Shown here: piece after piece, positions 8,892 through 18,856 of the stretch
Layout: each line of letters begins with the position of its first letter
Numbering within the stretch: the stretch's first letter is position 1
From: Gimesia algae
Lineage (GTDB): Bacteria; Planctomycetota; Planctomycetia; Planctomycetales; Planctomycetaceae
NCBI RefSeq assembly: GCF_007746795.1
Contig: NZ_CP036343.1
Span: forward strand, 7,859,310 to 7,923,309
Direction of reading: 5' to 3'
DNA length: 64,000 nt
The notes under the pieces: model-generated
Databases searched by the model: none
Told to the model about the DNA's origin: nothing
The model's input: the letters and a program-made list of their open reading frames with translations, nothing else
Program-made: the position numbers and the translations under genes

Positions 8892-9209
8892 ATGATCCAG
8901 CGTTTTTACAGTAATTACCTGCTCCGACACCAGAACAGAGTCAATCAGATCCTGCACCTGGTGGGCGTACCCCTCACTTTTGGAGGGCTGATCGGATTCG
9001 GGATCGCTGGACACTGGATTTATGCGGGAATGGCCTTCTTCGCAGGCTACGCCTTACAGTTTCTGGGGCACGCCATTGAGCAGAATGACGCAGGCGAGCT
9101 CATTTTGATCAAGAAACTATGTGGTAAACCCTACACGGAATTCGGACCTCGGACTCAAATTCAACAGAATTTTGACCAATCGTCAAAAAAGTCAAGTTGT
9201 AACGATTAA
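8892..9209 (+). CDS. DUF962/Mpo1-like small membrane protein
   Basis: 105 residues. It matches the DUF962 family, whose yeast member Mpo1 is an Fe(II)-dependent alpha-dioxygenase acting on 2-hydroxy fatty acids. The conserved histidines fall in RHQNRVNQILHLVGVPL and LQFLGHAIEQNDAGE, flanking two hydrophobic segments (about residues 27-42 and 46-62) that give a membrane hairpin. The start at 8892 follows AGGGA; the longer frame from 8757 has no family support. The enzymatic role is by family only. Confidence 0.75.
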   Translation: MIQRFYSNYLLRHQNRVNQILHLVGVPLTFGGLIGFGIAGHWIYAGMAFFAGYALQFLGHAIEQNDAGELILIKKLCGKPYTEFGPRTQIQQNFDQSSKKSSCND

Positions 9210-9401
9210 ACAGCCGATACCGAATGTAGTGATTTTACCGAGAAGACTGCCTGCCCTGCGCTCTTGCGACCATTTCGCGTTCAGGTTGCCTCGCTCTTTT
9301 GGTAATTTCTCCTTGAAAGTACTATCGATTATGAACTTTAAGTGATTATGAATAAACACTTTGTGTCCATAATCCCCGTTCATGTCTTGAAGGATAACTA
9401 C

Positions 9402-11705
9402 ATGAACCTTCGCCAGAAGTTACACCAGTTTTTCTGTGGATGCCTGATTACCAGCCAACTTGTCGGCTGTCATGGTCTGGGTACCGATACCGATCTGCAT
9501 TATCTCGGAGATAAAGAGCTCCAGTATTATGAAGATGTCGCCACGAAAATTGAATACCCGGCGGTCTACGATCAGACTCCTGAAGAAATCACATTTTCAG
9601 GAAAACCACGGACTTTGACTGACCGTTCACAGGATGAAATCTGGGATTTGCCCCTGATGGACGCGATTCATCTGGGTCTGGCAAACAGTGAAGTCATCCG
9701 TGTCTCCGGAACTCTGGGAACGAATGGCAACGCGTTATTAAATAATCCGGATGGCACGCCTTCGATTTACGACCCTTCTATCCAGGAAACCAACGTCCTG
9801 TTAGGCGGATCTCGCGGTGTAGAAGCGGCGTTGTCTGCATTTGATACTACCTTTACTGCCAATATGCTCTGGGGACGCTCCGAACAGGTTCAGAACAGCC
9901 CGTTTTTTGGTGGAATCCCCGGCGGTACACTCACACAGGAAACCGGACAATTCCAGTCTGGACTCTCCAAAACATTCGCGAACGGCGGTCAGTTTGCCCT
10001 GTCGCATAACTGGAACTACACAGGCAGTAACGCCACCAGTCAGTTGTTTCCCTCTACCTATGCCGGAAACGCGGGACTGTCTTATCGCCAACCGTTCCTG
10101 GCAGGAGCCGGCGTTGACTACACCCGGATTGCGGGTCCGATCGGTTCCGGATTCACCGGGATTACCGGGGTCAGCCAGGGGGTCGTGATCGCCCGTATCA
10201 ACAACGACCTGGTACTGGCAGACTTCGAACGGAACGTACGAAACCTCATTTCTGATATCGAAGAAAGCTACTGGCAACTCTACCTGGCATATCGCCTGTA
10301 CGATACTCAGGTGGTGGCTCGTAACTCAGCACTTCGCAGCTGGCGGGAAGCCCATGCGAAACTGGAAGCCGGTGGTACCAGAAACTTCAAACCGGCTGAT
10401 GAAGCCCAGGCCAAAGACCGCCTGTTTGAAACACAGTCACTGGTCCAGTCAACACGCAGCGACATCTATACGGCGGAAAGCCGTTTTCGTCGGCTGGTGG
10501 GACTGCCTGTCAATGACGGAAAAATCATTCGACCGATTGATGACCCGATCGCAGCCGAATTCACTCCCGACTGGAGTATGTGTCTGACCGAAGCACTGGT
10601 GCATCGCGTCGAATTACGGAAACAAAAATGGAGCATTAAGAGTCTGGAATTTCAGAGAATGGCTGCCACCAGCCTGACAAAACCACGGTTGGACCTGGTT
10701 TCCAGCTATCAGGTGAATGGTTTCGGCGATCGTCTGCTGAGCCAGAAAAACACCGATGGCGTCACTTCACAAGGTCTGCATAGTGCTTATGGAACCCTGA
10801 TGGATAATGACCAGGACAGCTGGACCGTTGGCTGGGAATTTAGTATGCCCCTTGGTTTCCGTTCGGCACATGCTCAGGTGGAAAACCTCGAATTCCGCCT
10901 GTCAAAAGCACGAGCCGTTCTCAAAGCACAGGAAATGGATGTCAGTCAGGAACTGGCGATCACATTTCAGGACCTGACCAAAAACTATGCGACTGCACAG
11001 TCCAACTTCAACCGCTGGCGTGCAGCCCGCAGACGTGTGGAACTGTTTGACGCTGAAGTTCAGGCAGGAACCACAACACTCGATACCCTGTTGCGTGCTC
11101 AGTCGTCACTGGCTGCCGCCGAAACAGAATACTATCGCTCACTCGTTGCCTACAATGTCGCGATCAAGAACCTCCACAAATGGAAAGGTACATTGCTGCA
11201 ACATAACAATGTACATCTGATGGAAGGGGAATGGTCACCGGTTGCCTACCAGCAGGCCGTCCGACGTGCCTGGGCCAGAACGCACGGAGTCGATGCTCAC
11301 AAACTGCGAAGCAAACCGGAACCATTTGTTTCGGACGGGTATATCGGCGAAGTGGGTGTCATGCCTGCAGCCGGGGGTCAGTCGTTCTCTTCAGAACAGG
11401 ACGGAATGACACCTGAGATGCTGCCGGTTCCGGAACCGACAATGGCCCCGGAATATGCCCCACCAGCGCCTGCGACATCGGGCCAGCCGGAAGCACGTCT
11501 GCAACTCAACGATGGTCTTCAAACTCGAAACCCGTTTGTTCAGAACGATATTGAGAACGCAGTCAGAGTGGCCCTCGAATCAGGGCCACCCGAGCCTCAG
11601 ACCGGAATCAAACGGATTTCTGCAGTACATGAAGAGCTGCCGATTGCCAATACTGAGAAAAACATCGATGTCGAACTACTGCCTGCCACCCGTTATGTCG
11701 AGTGA
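9402..11705 (+). CDS. TolC-family outer membrane efflux protein with long C-terminal tail
   Basis: 767 residues. The N-terminal signal ends in a lipobox-like LVGC, so the protein is probably an outer membrane lipoprotein. The body contains two OEP repeats with the typical long helices (for example ARNSALRSWREAHAKLEAGG and LSKARAVLKAQEMDVSQEL) forming a trimeric periplasmic channel. A 100-residue N-terminal extension and a proline-rich, probably disordered tail after about residue 640 make it much larger than E. coli TolC (about 470 mature residues). The start at 9402 has AAGGA eight bases upstream. No membrane-fusion protein or RND/ABC pump is adjacent, so its partner is encoded elsewhere. 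Confidence 0.88.
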   Translation: MNLRQKLHQFFCGCLITSQLVGCHGLGTDTDLHYLGDKELQYYEDVATKIEYPAVYDQTPEEITFSGKPRTLTDRSQDEIWDLPLMDAIHLGLANSEVIRVSGTLGTNGNALLNNPDGTPSIYDPSIQETNVLLGGSRGVEAALSAFDTTFTANMLWGRSEQVQNSPFFGGIPGGTLTQETGQFQSGLSKTFANGGQFALSHNWNYTGSNATSQLFPSTYAGNAGLSYRQPFLAGAGVDYTRIAGPIGSGFTGITGVSQGVVIARINNDLVLADFERNVRNLISDIEESYWQLYLAYRLYDTQVVARNSALRSWREAHAKLEAGGTRNFKPADEAQAKDRLFETQSLVQSTRSDIYTAESRFRRLVGLPVNDGKIIRPIDDPIAAEFTPDWSMCLTEALVHRVELRKQKWSIKSLEFQRMAATSLTKPRLDLVSSYQVNGFGDRLLSQKNTDGVTSQGLHSAYGTLMDNDQDSWTVGWEFSMPLGFRSAHAQVENLEFRLSKARAVLKAQEMDVSQELAITFQDLTKNYATAQSNFNRWRAARRRVELFDAEVQAGTTTLDTLLRAQSSLAAAETEYYRSLVAYNVAIKNLHKWKGTLLQHNNVHLMEGEWSPVAYQQAVRRAWARTHGVDAHKLRSKPEPFVSDGYIGEVGVMPAAGGQSFSSEQDGMTPEMLPVPEPTMAPEYAPPAPATSGQPEARLQLNDGLQTRNPFVQNDIENAVRVALESGPPEPQTGIKRISAVHEELPIANTEKNIDVELLPATRYVE

Positions 11706-12051
11706 GCCCTCAACAACGAATGTTCGCATTATCGCGGTCATACAGCTTTCTCTGGCCGCAATTTGCACATTTGACTAATTGAAAAGACGTTTACGAATTT
11801 CAGTATGCATGGCCGTAAACACGTGCTAGTTATAAGACATAACTTTCGTTTGATTCATAGCTGACGCGTGTCTCATTCAGATATTCCAGTATCGATGTCC
11901 ATCTCCATCGATGGTTGTTTCCAGATATTGAGCTGCCTTGGCGCTTACGAAACCTCCTTTTCGTGAGAAATGCTCGGGCAATTCATACCGAGTTTCGGGA
12001 TTGAACACCCGCCACTGACCAGGCCTGTGGAAAGCATACAAAAGATAATCA
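11706..12051. other. Intergenic region between the TolC-like and WYL regulator genes
   Basis: No gene, terminator or repeat could be supported. A weak ACGAAA...TTTCGT-like inverted repeat lies near 11946-11963. The region presumably carries the regulator's promoter. Confidence 0.4.
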
Positions 12052-13041
12052 ATGGTGGCTGGACGAATTCATCGTCTTCTGAGACTGATTGCGCTATTAC
12101 AGTCGGGACGTATTTACAACTCTGCACAACTTGCCAGCGAATGTGAAGTCAGTCGCAGGACCGTCTTCCGAGACCTGAAAACACTTCAGGAATCGGGAAT
12201 CTACGTCCTGTACGATGATGAAAAACAGGGGTATTCGCTTCCCTGGAGAACCATCGTTCCGTTCAAAGACCTCACTTTCGAAGAAGTCCTTGCGCTGTTT
12301 GTGCTCAGCCAGGACCTCGACAAAACCATCGTGGGTTTGCCTCTGAATGGCAGCGCCCGCTCCGCTTCTGCCAAAATCCTGAGCAGTTTACCCGACGCAT
12401 TGCACGATAAAGTGATCGAGGCGGCCCAGTCCATCTCGATCTGGCTGACTCCCTGCAACCCGGCGATGCGGAACGAATTACATTATAAAACCCTGCTTAA
12501 AGCAGTCACATCAAAACAAAACGTGCGTTTACATTATGAATGCCCGAGAGAACAAAAGACGGTCTCCACCATGCTGAGCCCGTATCATATGTTGTATTCG
12601 AATCGCGAGTGGTTCGTAGTGGGACGCTCCTCTGTCGATCGAGGTATTAAAGTATTTCCGATTCTGAATATTTTAAAATCTGAACTGCTGGAAGAATCAT
12701 TCAAAAAACCATCCCGCTTTAAACTCGAACGTTATCTCGGCAATACCTGGGATCCCGTGAGGCAGTCACCCAGGACCATGCCTGTGAAAATTCGCTTTCA
12801 AAGCAGTGCCGCTCAAATTGTCTCCCATATCAGCTGGGATCCGTCACAGGAAATTCGAAAACTCAAGGGGGGGGCAATCGAATTCCGGGCAAGCGTGGAT
12901 GACCTGGAACAGATAACCGGCTGGCTGCTGAGCTTTGGAAGTCAGGCCGAAGTGATCTCACCCCCCTCACTGCGAAAACTGGTCAAAACCCGTATCTCGG
13001 AAATGACACAAATTTACAGTAAGAACTCAAGCCGAAACTGA
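12052..13041 (+). CDS. WYL-domain (YafY-type) helix-turn-helix transcriptional regulator
   Basis: 329 residues. The N-terminal winged helix-turn-helix reads RIHRLLRLIALLQSGR...LASECEVSRRTVFRDLKTL (about residues 5-48). The central domain LSPYHMLYSNREWFVVG occupies the position of the WYL ligand-binding motif (here W-F-V), and a WCX-like C-terminal extension follows. Such regulators respond to nucleotide or nucleic-acid-type ligands and often control stress, DNA-damage or defence genes. Neighbours give no clear target: TolC-like upstream, hisI downstream. The start lacks a strong Shine-Dalgarno sequence. Confidence 0.88.
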   Translation: MVAGRIHRLLRLIALLQSGRIYNSAQLASECEVSRRTVFRDLKTLQESGIYVLYDDEKQGYSLPWRTIVPFKDLTFEEVLALFVLSQDLDKTIVGLPLNGSARSASAKILSSLPDALHDKVIEAAQSISIWLTPCNPAMRNELHYKTLLKAVTSKQNVRLHYECPREQKTVSTMLSPYHMLYSNREWFVVGRSSVDRGIKVFPILNILKSELLEESFKKPSRFKLERYLGNTWDPVRQSPRTMPVKIRFQSSAAQIVSHISWDPSQEIRKLKGGAIEFRASVDDLEQITGWLLSFGSQAEVISPPSLRKLVKTRISEMTQIYSKNSSRN

Positions 13042-13543
13042 TTTCAAAAAACATGGCGAACTTCTTCCTCAATCAGCTGTCTAACCTCTTACATCACCCA
13101 TAAATGGCTCCCTCTGATTTTATAGAGATCGCGCATGTATACCAATGCTGGCTCCAGAGCCGATTATTCTGTGAAACCTCTCAAAATCCCACATCAAACT
13201 ACTGACCTGCCTCACCATTAGGTTTACTATTTCAAGGTAGGAAATCTGTACCTCAGAGCAGGAAATCTGCTAATTTCCGCTTGAACAGCGCCTGAGAACG
13301 TGTGTCTGACCGCAGCCATTGCGTATGATGTAACCAGCCACACTGTTTCATCCCCCCCAGGATTGAGATTCATCCCGTCCCGGGGAGATCCCGTTAACCA
13401 GACCAGAGCAACCACGGGTTTCAGAAGCAAACTCGAAGAGTGCTCTGCCAACAGTTATAAACCCATATTTCGGGTAGTAAGAAGTGGAGAATCTCTCCAC
13501 AGTCAGACAAAAAGATCGTATCGAAGTGAGGAAAGACAAAATC
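13042..13543. other. Intergenic region between the WYL regulator and hisI
   Basis: Five hundred bases without a supported gene. Short frames of 65-101 codons occur on both strands, but none has family resemblance or a ribosome-binding site. A short AGGAAATCTG sequence is repeated at about 13236 and 13261. The hisI promoter must lie here. Confidence 0.4.
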
Positions 13544-14029
13544 ATGTCAGAAGGTATTCAATTCGCTGCACGCACAACCGTCGAGCAGGTGGAAGAAGGA
13601 AATGAACTGGCCCCCAAATTTGATCAGGACGGTTTGATTCCTGTAGTAACGACCGACTATACGTCGGGCGAACTGCTCATGCATGCTTATATGAATGAGG
13701 AAGCGCTCAAGAAAACCATCGAACTGGGTGAAGCCGTTTACTGGAGCCGCAGCCGTCAGGTACTCTGGCACAAAGGTGCCACCAGTGGACTGGTTCAAAA
13801 AGTCAAAGCACTATTGATTGACGACGACCAGGATACCATCTGGTTACGCGTCGATGTCATGGGTGGCGGAGCCAGCTGTCACGTTGGATACCGTTCCTGT
13901 TTCTACCGCCGTGTGCCCGTTGGAGAAGAAACAAAAGAAAAGGGTCTGTCGCTCGAGTTCACTGAAACAGAAAAAGTATTCGACCCGAAAGATGTCTATG
14001 GAGACGCTCCGAATCCAACAAAACTGTAA
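13544..14029 (+). CDS. hisI: Phosphoribosyl-AMP cyclohydrolase
   Basis: Opens the adenine ring of phosphoribosyl-AMP in histidine biosynthesis (third step). 161 residues. The active-site blocks are present: [32 protein letters not shown], and the zinc-binding C-H-x-G-Y-R-S-C-F segment near residue 110. The family's DxDxD metal motif is altered or weaker here (DDDQD, then [12 protein letters not shown]). HisE is not fused, so this is the monofunctional type. The ATG at 13544 follows GAGGAAAG, which rules out a longer frame from 13484. The gene stands alone rather than in a his operon. Confidence 0.9.
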   Translation: MSEGIQFAARTTVEQVEEGNELAPKFDQDGLIPVVTTDYTSGELLMHAYMNEEALKKTIELGEAVYWSRSRQVLWHKGATSGLVQKVKALLIDDDQDTIWLRVDVMGGGASCHVGYRSCFYRRVPVGEETKEKGLSLEFTETEKVFDPKDVYGDAPNPTKL

Positions 14030-14054
14030 CTCGTGTAACGAACACAGGTGACCT

Positions 14055-15458
14055 ATGAGCCAATTCAGTCGACGTGATTTTCTCGCTGCCTCCCTGGCAG
14101 CGACTGGTACTGCGTTTTCCCTTGATGAGTGGGCCTTCGCGAATCAAGCTGATACAACCCGCAATCCGAATCTGCATATCGCAGCCTTCCGGTTTGACGT
14201 TTCTCCTCCCAAAGGACATTCCCTCTGCGGAGGCTGGATCAAACCGGTCGTCGGATATGACGATTCCCTGGAAGCCATCGGCTACGTCCTGCTGGGTGCC
14301 GGCAAACCGATTGTCGTCTGCGCCGTCGACTGGACAGGGCTGTTAAACGATGCACATATCGCCTGGCGCACTGCGCTGGCCGAAGCTGCGGGCACAACCA
14401 TTGATCGGGTCGCCGTCCAGTGCGTGCATCAGCATAACGCTCCGTTCGCCTGCCTGAACGCCGAGCAGATTATCCTTGAACAGGGTGACCTGCCGCATAT
14501 TGTCGAACTGGATTTCTTCAATGAATGTCTCGACAAAGCCCGCAAGTCAGTCACCACGGCGCTCCCTAAAGCGGAGCCTGTGACGCATGTTGCACACAGC
14601 CAGGGGAAAGTCGACAAGGTCGCCTCCAACCGCCGGATTGACCGCGACAAGGCTGGCAAAATTGTCCGCATGCGAGGCAGCAGCTGTAAAGATGAGCGTC
14701 TAAGGAGCATGACCGAAGGGACCATTGATCCGTTCCTGAAAACGCTCGCCTTTTACAACAAAGACAAAAAGCTGGTCTCCTGCCATTACTATTCGACACA
14801 TCCCATGAGCTATTACGGCGATGGACGCGTCAGTAGCGACTTTACCGGCATCGCCCGCAAGCAGCGCCAGCAGGAAGAACCGGGCTGCACGCACATCTAT
14901 TTCACAGGCTGTGCCGGCAATATCTCTGCCGGTAAATACAATGATGGTACCAAGCCCATGCGGGGGATCCTGGCGAAACGAATTTATGAAGGCATCATTG
15001 CCTCCGAAAAAGGGCTCAAACCGGAACCCGTCGGTCAGCTGACCTGGAAAACTCATGACATTTTGCCTCCCGTTCGCAGCACTTTGAACGTAGAAGAATT
15101 GACGAAGACGATTTCCAACAAAGACAACAGTGTCGTCAACCGAAATCGGCCCTCCTACATGCTGGCCTGGTTACAGCGGGTCGAGAAAAAAATTCCGATC
15201 ACGCTCAGTTCGCTGCAGATGAACGACATCAAAACACTGCACCTGCCGGCGGAGAGCTTTATTGAGTACCAGTTGCGTGCCCAAAGCATTCAACCAGATC
15301 AGTTCATCGCGACAGCCGCCTATGGAGATGGCGGCCCCTGGTATATTCCAGTAGCCGAAGAATATCCCGCAGGTGGTTACGAAGTCAGTGTTGCCTTCTG
15401 TGATCCCGGTATCGATACCGTGATGACACAGGGTATGAAATCACTGCTGGACAGTTAA
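14055..15458 (+). CDS. Tat-exported neutral/alkaline ceramidase-like enzyme
   Basis: 467 residues beginning with a twin-arginine signal (QFSRRDFLAASLAATG). The mature part resembles the N-terminal catalytic domain of neutral/alkaline ceramidases: FDVSPPKGH, VDWTGLL, VAVQCVHQHNAP (zinc-binding His region), YYSTHPMSYYGDGRVSSDF and GCAGNIS. The C-terminal immunoglobulin-like domain of true ceramidases is largely absent; the protein ends soon after IATAAYGDGGPWYIP. Family members hydrolyse the amide of ceramides, but many planctomycete copies are uncharacterised and the substrate could be another N-acyl compound. It lies 25 bases after hisI, possibly co-transcribed without a functional link. Confidence 0.78.
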   Translation: MSQFSRRDFLAASLAATGTAFSLDEWAFANQADTTRNPNLHIAAFRFDVSPPKGHSLCGGWIKPVVGYDDSLEAIGYVLLGAGKPIVVCAVDWTGLLNDAHIAWRTALAEAAGTTIDRVAVQCVHQHNAPFACLNAEQIILEQGDLPHIVELDFFNECLDKARKSVTTALPKAEPVTHVAHSQGKVDKVASNRRIDRDKAGKIVRMRGSSCKDERLRSMTEGTIDPFLKTLAFYNKDKKLVSCHYYSTHPMSYYGDGRVSSDFTGIARKQRQQEEPGCTHIYFTGCAGNISAGKYNDGTKPMRGILAKRIYEGIIASEKGLKPEPVGQLTWKTHDILPPVRSTLNVEELTKTISNKDNSVVNRNRPSYMLAWLQRVEKKIPITLSSLQMNDIKTLHLPAESFIEYQLRAQSIQPDQFIATAAYGDGGPWYIPVAEEYPAGGYEVSVAFCDPGIDTVMTQGMKSLLDS

Positions 15459-15513
15459 AATTATTTACGAAAATCATAACGAATCACGTTTATAACGAGG
15501 TCGAAATAATATC

Positions 15514-16014
15514 ATGGGTATGACAATCATGCGGCGGATCAAGTTTAATGCGGGTCACCGCTTATTCCGCCATGAAGGGAAATGCCAGTTTTTTCATGGT
15601 CACAACTATGTTGCCGACTTTTATGTCACCGGTCCCGATACGGACGCGGTCGGACGCATCATCGACTTTGCGCACCTCAAAAGCCTGCTCAAAGGCTGGA
15701 TCGATGAGAACTGGGATCACGGCTTCCTGCTCAACATCGAAGACGAGAACGGCTTAAACGCCATCCGGATGGTCGAGCCCACCAAGTACTTCGTACTGCC
15801 ATACAATCCCACTGCGGAAAACATGGCCCGCTATTTACTGGATGAAGTCTGTCCGAGCCTGCTCAACGATCTGGGAGTCCAGGCGGTCAAAGTCGTCATC
15901 TGGGAAACGGAAGAATCGTGTGCCGAAGCAACCGTCGATCAGAAAGACAAATCTGAACACAGCCTGCTCGATGCGTTTCAGACCGATTCGTTTCCGACCG
16001 GCCTGCACTGGTAA
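15514..16014 (+). CDS. 6-pyruvoyl-tetrahydropterin synthase / QueD family enzyme
   Basis: 166 residues. The zinc ligands H15, H28 and H30 and the catalytic Cys24 are seen in FNAGHR and CQFFHGHNY. The catalytic Asp/Glu region includes IDFAHLKSLL and the C-terminal WETEESCAEA. Members convert dihydroneopterin triphosphate to 6-carboxytetrahydropterin (QueD, for queuosine) or 6-pyruvoyl-tetrahydropterin. The sequence alone does not decide between them, and no other queuosine genes are nearby. Three ATGs lie close together (15514, 15523, 15532); the first is used because of GAGG upstream. Confidence 0.85.
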   Translation: MGMTIMRRIKFNAGHRLFRHEGKCQFFHGHNYVADFYVTGPDTDAVGRIIDFAHLKSLLKGWIDENWDHGFLLNIEDENGLNAIRMVEPTKYFVLPYNPTAENMARYLLDEVCPSLLNDLGVQAVKVVIWETEESCAEATVDQKDKSEHSLLDAFQTDSFPTGLHW

Positions 16015-16049
16015 GCTCTGCCGATTGAATTCAAAGGTTTCAAGCAAAC

Positions 16050-16088
16050 AAAAAAAGCTCTGGACTGATCGGGTCCAGAGCTTTTTTT
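16050..16088. terminator. Bidirectional intrinsic terminator between the QueD-type gene and rpsR
   Basis: The stem AGCTCTGGA/TCCAGAGCT is flanked by an A-run before it and a T-run after it, so it can act for the plus-strand QueD-type gene and the minus-strand rpsR. Confidence 0.9.
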
Positions 16089-16112
16089 GTTTATCGTTTC
16101 TCGCTTTACAGC

Positions 16113-16394
16113 TTAGTCTTCTGCAACGTAAGGCAGCAGACCGATGAAGCGGGCTCGCAGCACAGCTTTACGCACAGCACGCTGATACAGGGCTGAGGTG
16201 CCAGTGCGACGACGAGGCAGAATACGTCCTTCACGATCCAGGAGAGAACGCAGGGTTCTCAGATCCTTGTAATCGACATAGACGGGACGTGGGATGTTAC
16301 CATCCGGGCAGAACCGACATTTGAGCTTCTTTTTCAGACGAGCTCGTTTTTTCCGCCGTTTGACAATCTCTTTACGTGATAAACCGACTGACAT
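16113..16394 (-). CDS. rpsR: 30S ribosomal protein S18
   Basis: 93 residues. It ends with the conserved block [31 protein letters not shown] that identifies S18, preceded by KCRFCPDG carrying a CxxC pair. The start at 16394 (MSVGLSRKE) is chosen because AAGGA lies seven bases upstream; the longer frame to 16460 adds a non-homologous arginine-rich stretch. It lies 119 bases downstream of rpsN on the same strand, so the two are probably co-transcribed. Confidence 0.93.
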   Translation of the reverse strand: MSVGLSRKEIVKRRKKRARLKKKLKCRFCPDGNIPRPVYVDYKDLRTLRSLLDREGRILPRRRTGTSALYQRAVRKAVLRARFIGLLPYVAED

Positions 16395-16513
16395 TCTGTT
16401 TTCCTTTTTCATGCGCCGTAAACGAGGGACACCCGAAAGCCGGGGCGACGCTGATTTCATGTTGCTGGCTGGAATCGAAGATCACACTCTTCGATCTCGT
16501 GGGAACGATCAGC

Positions 16514-16783
16514 TTACCAGCTTGATTTCTTCATGCCGGGGATCAGGCCATCTAAAGCCATATCCCGCAAAGCGATACGCGAAATCTGGAACTTGCGATA
16601 GTTGCCACGGGGACGTCCGGTCAGCTGACACAGACGACGGAGACGGGTTTTGCTGGAACTACGAGGCAGTTTAGCAAGCCCTTCGTAATCACCTTTGGCA
16701 ACCAGTTCAGCCCGTACAGCGGCGTACTTTTCAACCAGTTTTGCGTTTCGTTTCTGTTTTTCAATCTTCGATTTGGAAGCCAT
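16514..16783 (-). CDS. rpsN: 30S ribosomal protein S14 (zinc-free, short form)
   Basis: 89 residues. The C-terminal block [25 protein letters not shown] and the terminal GMKKSSW identify S14. There are no CxxC zinc pairs, so this is the C-minus form. The start has AGAAGG seven bases upstream. It is followed on the same strand by rpsR, away from the S10/spc ribosomal operon where S14 usually sits. Confidence 0.93.
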   Translation of the reverse strand: MASKSKIEKQKRNAKLVEKYAAVRAELVAKGDYEGLAKLPRSSSKTRLRRLCQLTGRPRGNYRKFQISRIALRDMALDGLIPGMKKSSW

Positions 16784-16947
16784 TTATATACCTTCTGCGA
16801 CAAATTCCAAAATAGGGAACGACAGTTATATCGCCTGCCACGCCAGATCGTCAACTTGGCGGGCTGTTTTCAATGCAGAATCAACTAAAAAAACGCAAAC
16901 TTCAACGTGAACCCAGGCATCCGGGCACGAAAAAGTGTACATGCGCG

Positions 16948-17799
16948 CTATTTTTTCTCTTTGGGGGGCTGTGGACGAAAATACTTCATCGATTCCACCA
17001 CCACCGTCCGCCGAGTTGCAATGCGGACGAGAAGCGACAGAATATAGTTTCCCCAGCCGGATACCGAATACTGGCGTTTCTTCTCCAGCGCCTTGATTCC
17101 GGTTTTGACCACCTGATCGACGGTCTGATAGCGATGCTTCTTCAACCAGCCTTCGACGCCCGCGACATCAAAAAATTCCGTCTGTGTTGTACCCGGGCAC
17201 AATGCAGTCACCGTCACACCCTGATCTCGGGCCTCCGCCCACAAGCCTTCGCTGAAATGCAGCACATAGCTTTTACTGGCCGCATAGGCCGACATGTAGG
17301 CGACAGGCTGAAACGCAGCAACAGAGGCAATATTGATGATTCCCCCGTGCCCCCGTTTCATCATCTCGGGTAGATAACAGTAGGTCAGCTCTGTCAGGGC
17401 ACCGATATTAAGCCTGACCATCTGCATCACCCGTTCCTGATTGGTTGACGCGATATCGGAAACCACACTGAAGCCCGCATTGTTGATCAGCAACTCAACC
17501 TGCACTCCCCGTGTTTTGACTTCTTCATACAGCCGGGCAGGGGCATCCTGTTCTGACAGGTCCAGTACAACCACTTCTGTTTTCGTGCCATGACGGGTTA
17601 ACAGCTCAGCAGCCAGTTCTTCCAGCTTCTCTTTTCGGCGGGCTGTCAGCACCAGATGCATTCCACGAGCAGCCAGCCTGTGCGCAAACTCAAGGCCGAT
17701 TCCGGATGAAGCACCCGTAATCAGAGCCCATCGATCAGAATATTCATCTATCACTGCTGACTCTCCAGAAGTATCCTGTTTGGAGACTGTGGTTTCCAT
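16948..17799 (-). CDS. Short-chain dehydrogenase/reductase
   Basis: 283 residues of the classical SDR family. The cofactor loop TGASSGIG is at residues 28-35, followed by NNAG, the catalytic Ser in NIASVAA, and YAASK (Y-x3-K). The arginine motif ARRKEK after the second strand favours NADPH. The C-terminal 60 residues are hydrophobic then basic, as in SDRs that associate with membranes. The substrate is not predictable. It diverges from nnrE. Confidence 0.88.
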   Translation of the reverse strand: METTVSKQDTSGESAVIDEYSDRWALITGASSGIGLEFAHRLAARGMHLVLTARRKEKLEELAAELLTRHGTKTEVVVLDLSEQDAPARLYEEVKTRGVQVELLINNAGFSVVSDIASTNQERVMQMVRLNIGALTELTYCYLPEMMKRGHGGIINIASVAAFQPVAYMSAYAASKSYVLHFSEGLWAEARDQGVTVTALCPGTTQTEFFDVAGVEGWLKKHRYQTVDQVVKTGIKALEKKRQYSVSGWGNYILSLLVRIATRRTVVVESMKYFRPQPPKEKK

Positions 17800-17963
17800 T
17801 TTGAAAAGAGGTCGGGAAGAAGTGCTGCCCGCGTCCTCGGAGATCGTAATTCAATTTCCCTCTGTTGAAAACCCCGTAACCACTGATAATAAACTTACTT
17901 TGATCGATTTTTCACCCTTTACTAATTGCACAATCGCTTCAGAAACAGAAAACGAGGAGAAAA

Positions 17964-18662
17964 ATGCCCCCTGTCAGCAGACTCAGCCGGGACGAAGTAC
18001 GTAGTGTTGACCAGCGCACCATTGAGGAATTCGGGTTGCCCGGCATTGCACTCATGGAGAACGCGGGCCGCGGTGTGTTTGAACTGCTCGTCTCACTGAA
18101 AGCAACAGGCCCCGTAAAGATTTGTGTGGGTAAAGGCAATAATGGCGGCGACGGTTTTGTCATCGCCCGCCATCTCGATAACGCCGGGATCCCTGTCGAA
18201 ATCTACCTGCTGGCTGATCCCACAGAACTTAAAGGGGACGCCGCCATCAATTTTCACGTGGCGCAATGCATGGAGATCGACATGCAGTTCGATCCCGTCC
18301 TGAACCAACCGGAGGCGTTTCGTGATTTCCTCAATTCAGCAGACTGGATCGTTGACGCTCTGCTGGGAACGGGCGTGCAAGGTACTATTCGCGAACCCTA
18401 CTCAACCGCCATTTCGATCATGAATCAGGCCCCCGGCTTTAAGCTGGCGGTAGATCTGCCCTCAGGCCTTGATTGCGACACCGGTCTGCCACGGGGTGAA
18501 TGTGTTTTCGCCCATCAGACTGCAACATTCGTCGCCGAAAAAAAAGGTTTCGCCAATCCTGATTCCCGTCAGTACACGGGAACCATTCATGTTCTGCAGA
18601 TCGGTGCACCACGCAAAATAGTGCAGGATCTCCTGCAAAAACAGGATTCCGGCGGGAATTGA
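17964..18662 (+). CDS. nnrE: NAD(P)H-hydrate epimerase (YjeF N-terminal domain)
   Basis: Epimerises damaged NAD(P)H hydrates so that the dehydratase can repair them. 232 residues. GIALMENAGRG, the nucleotide loop GKGNNGGDG (residues 56-64), WIVDALLGTG and LPSGLDCDTG are all present. The C-terminal dehydratase domain (NnrD) found in many bacterial fusions is absent, so the partner enzyme is encoded elsewhere. A strong GAGGAG lies five bases before the ATG. Confidence 0.9.
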   Translation: MPPVSRLSRDEVRSVDQRTIEEFGLPGIALMENAGRGVFELLVSLKATGPVKICVGKGNNGGDGFVIARHLDNAGIPVEIYLLADPTELKGDAAINFHVAQCMEIDMQFDPVLNQPEAFRDFLNSADWIVDALLGTGVQGTIREPYSTAISIMNQAPGFKLAVDLPSGLDCDTGLPRGECVFAHQTATFVAEKKGFANPDSRQYTGTIHVLQIGAPRKIVQDLLQKQDSGGN

Positions 18663-18856
18663 TCCGTTTTCCGCTCTCTGCTCAATTCAACGCAAACTCA
18701 AAAAATAGCCCGTTTCAGTAAAACGGGGGTTCTCAAGACCGCTTCTCACGCTGTATATTAGGTAGCAGACGGTGCACGGGATTTCCGGAATCTACAACCA
18801 CTGTTGGCTTTATCATGTCATTCCCTGTGAACGGAAACAGGGCAAGGTTCGTCTCC

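Noticed and set aside
18709-18727. Hairpin CCCGTTT/AAACGGG after nnrE as a terminator
   Set aside because: The T-run follows only on the minus strand, where no gene ends; on the plus strand no T-run follows.
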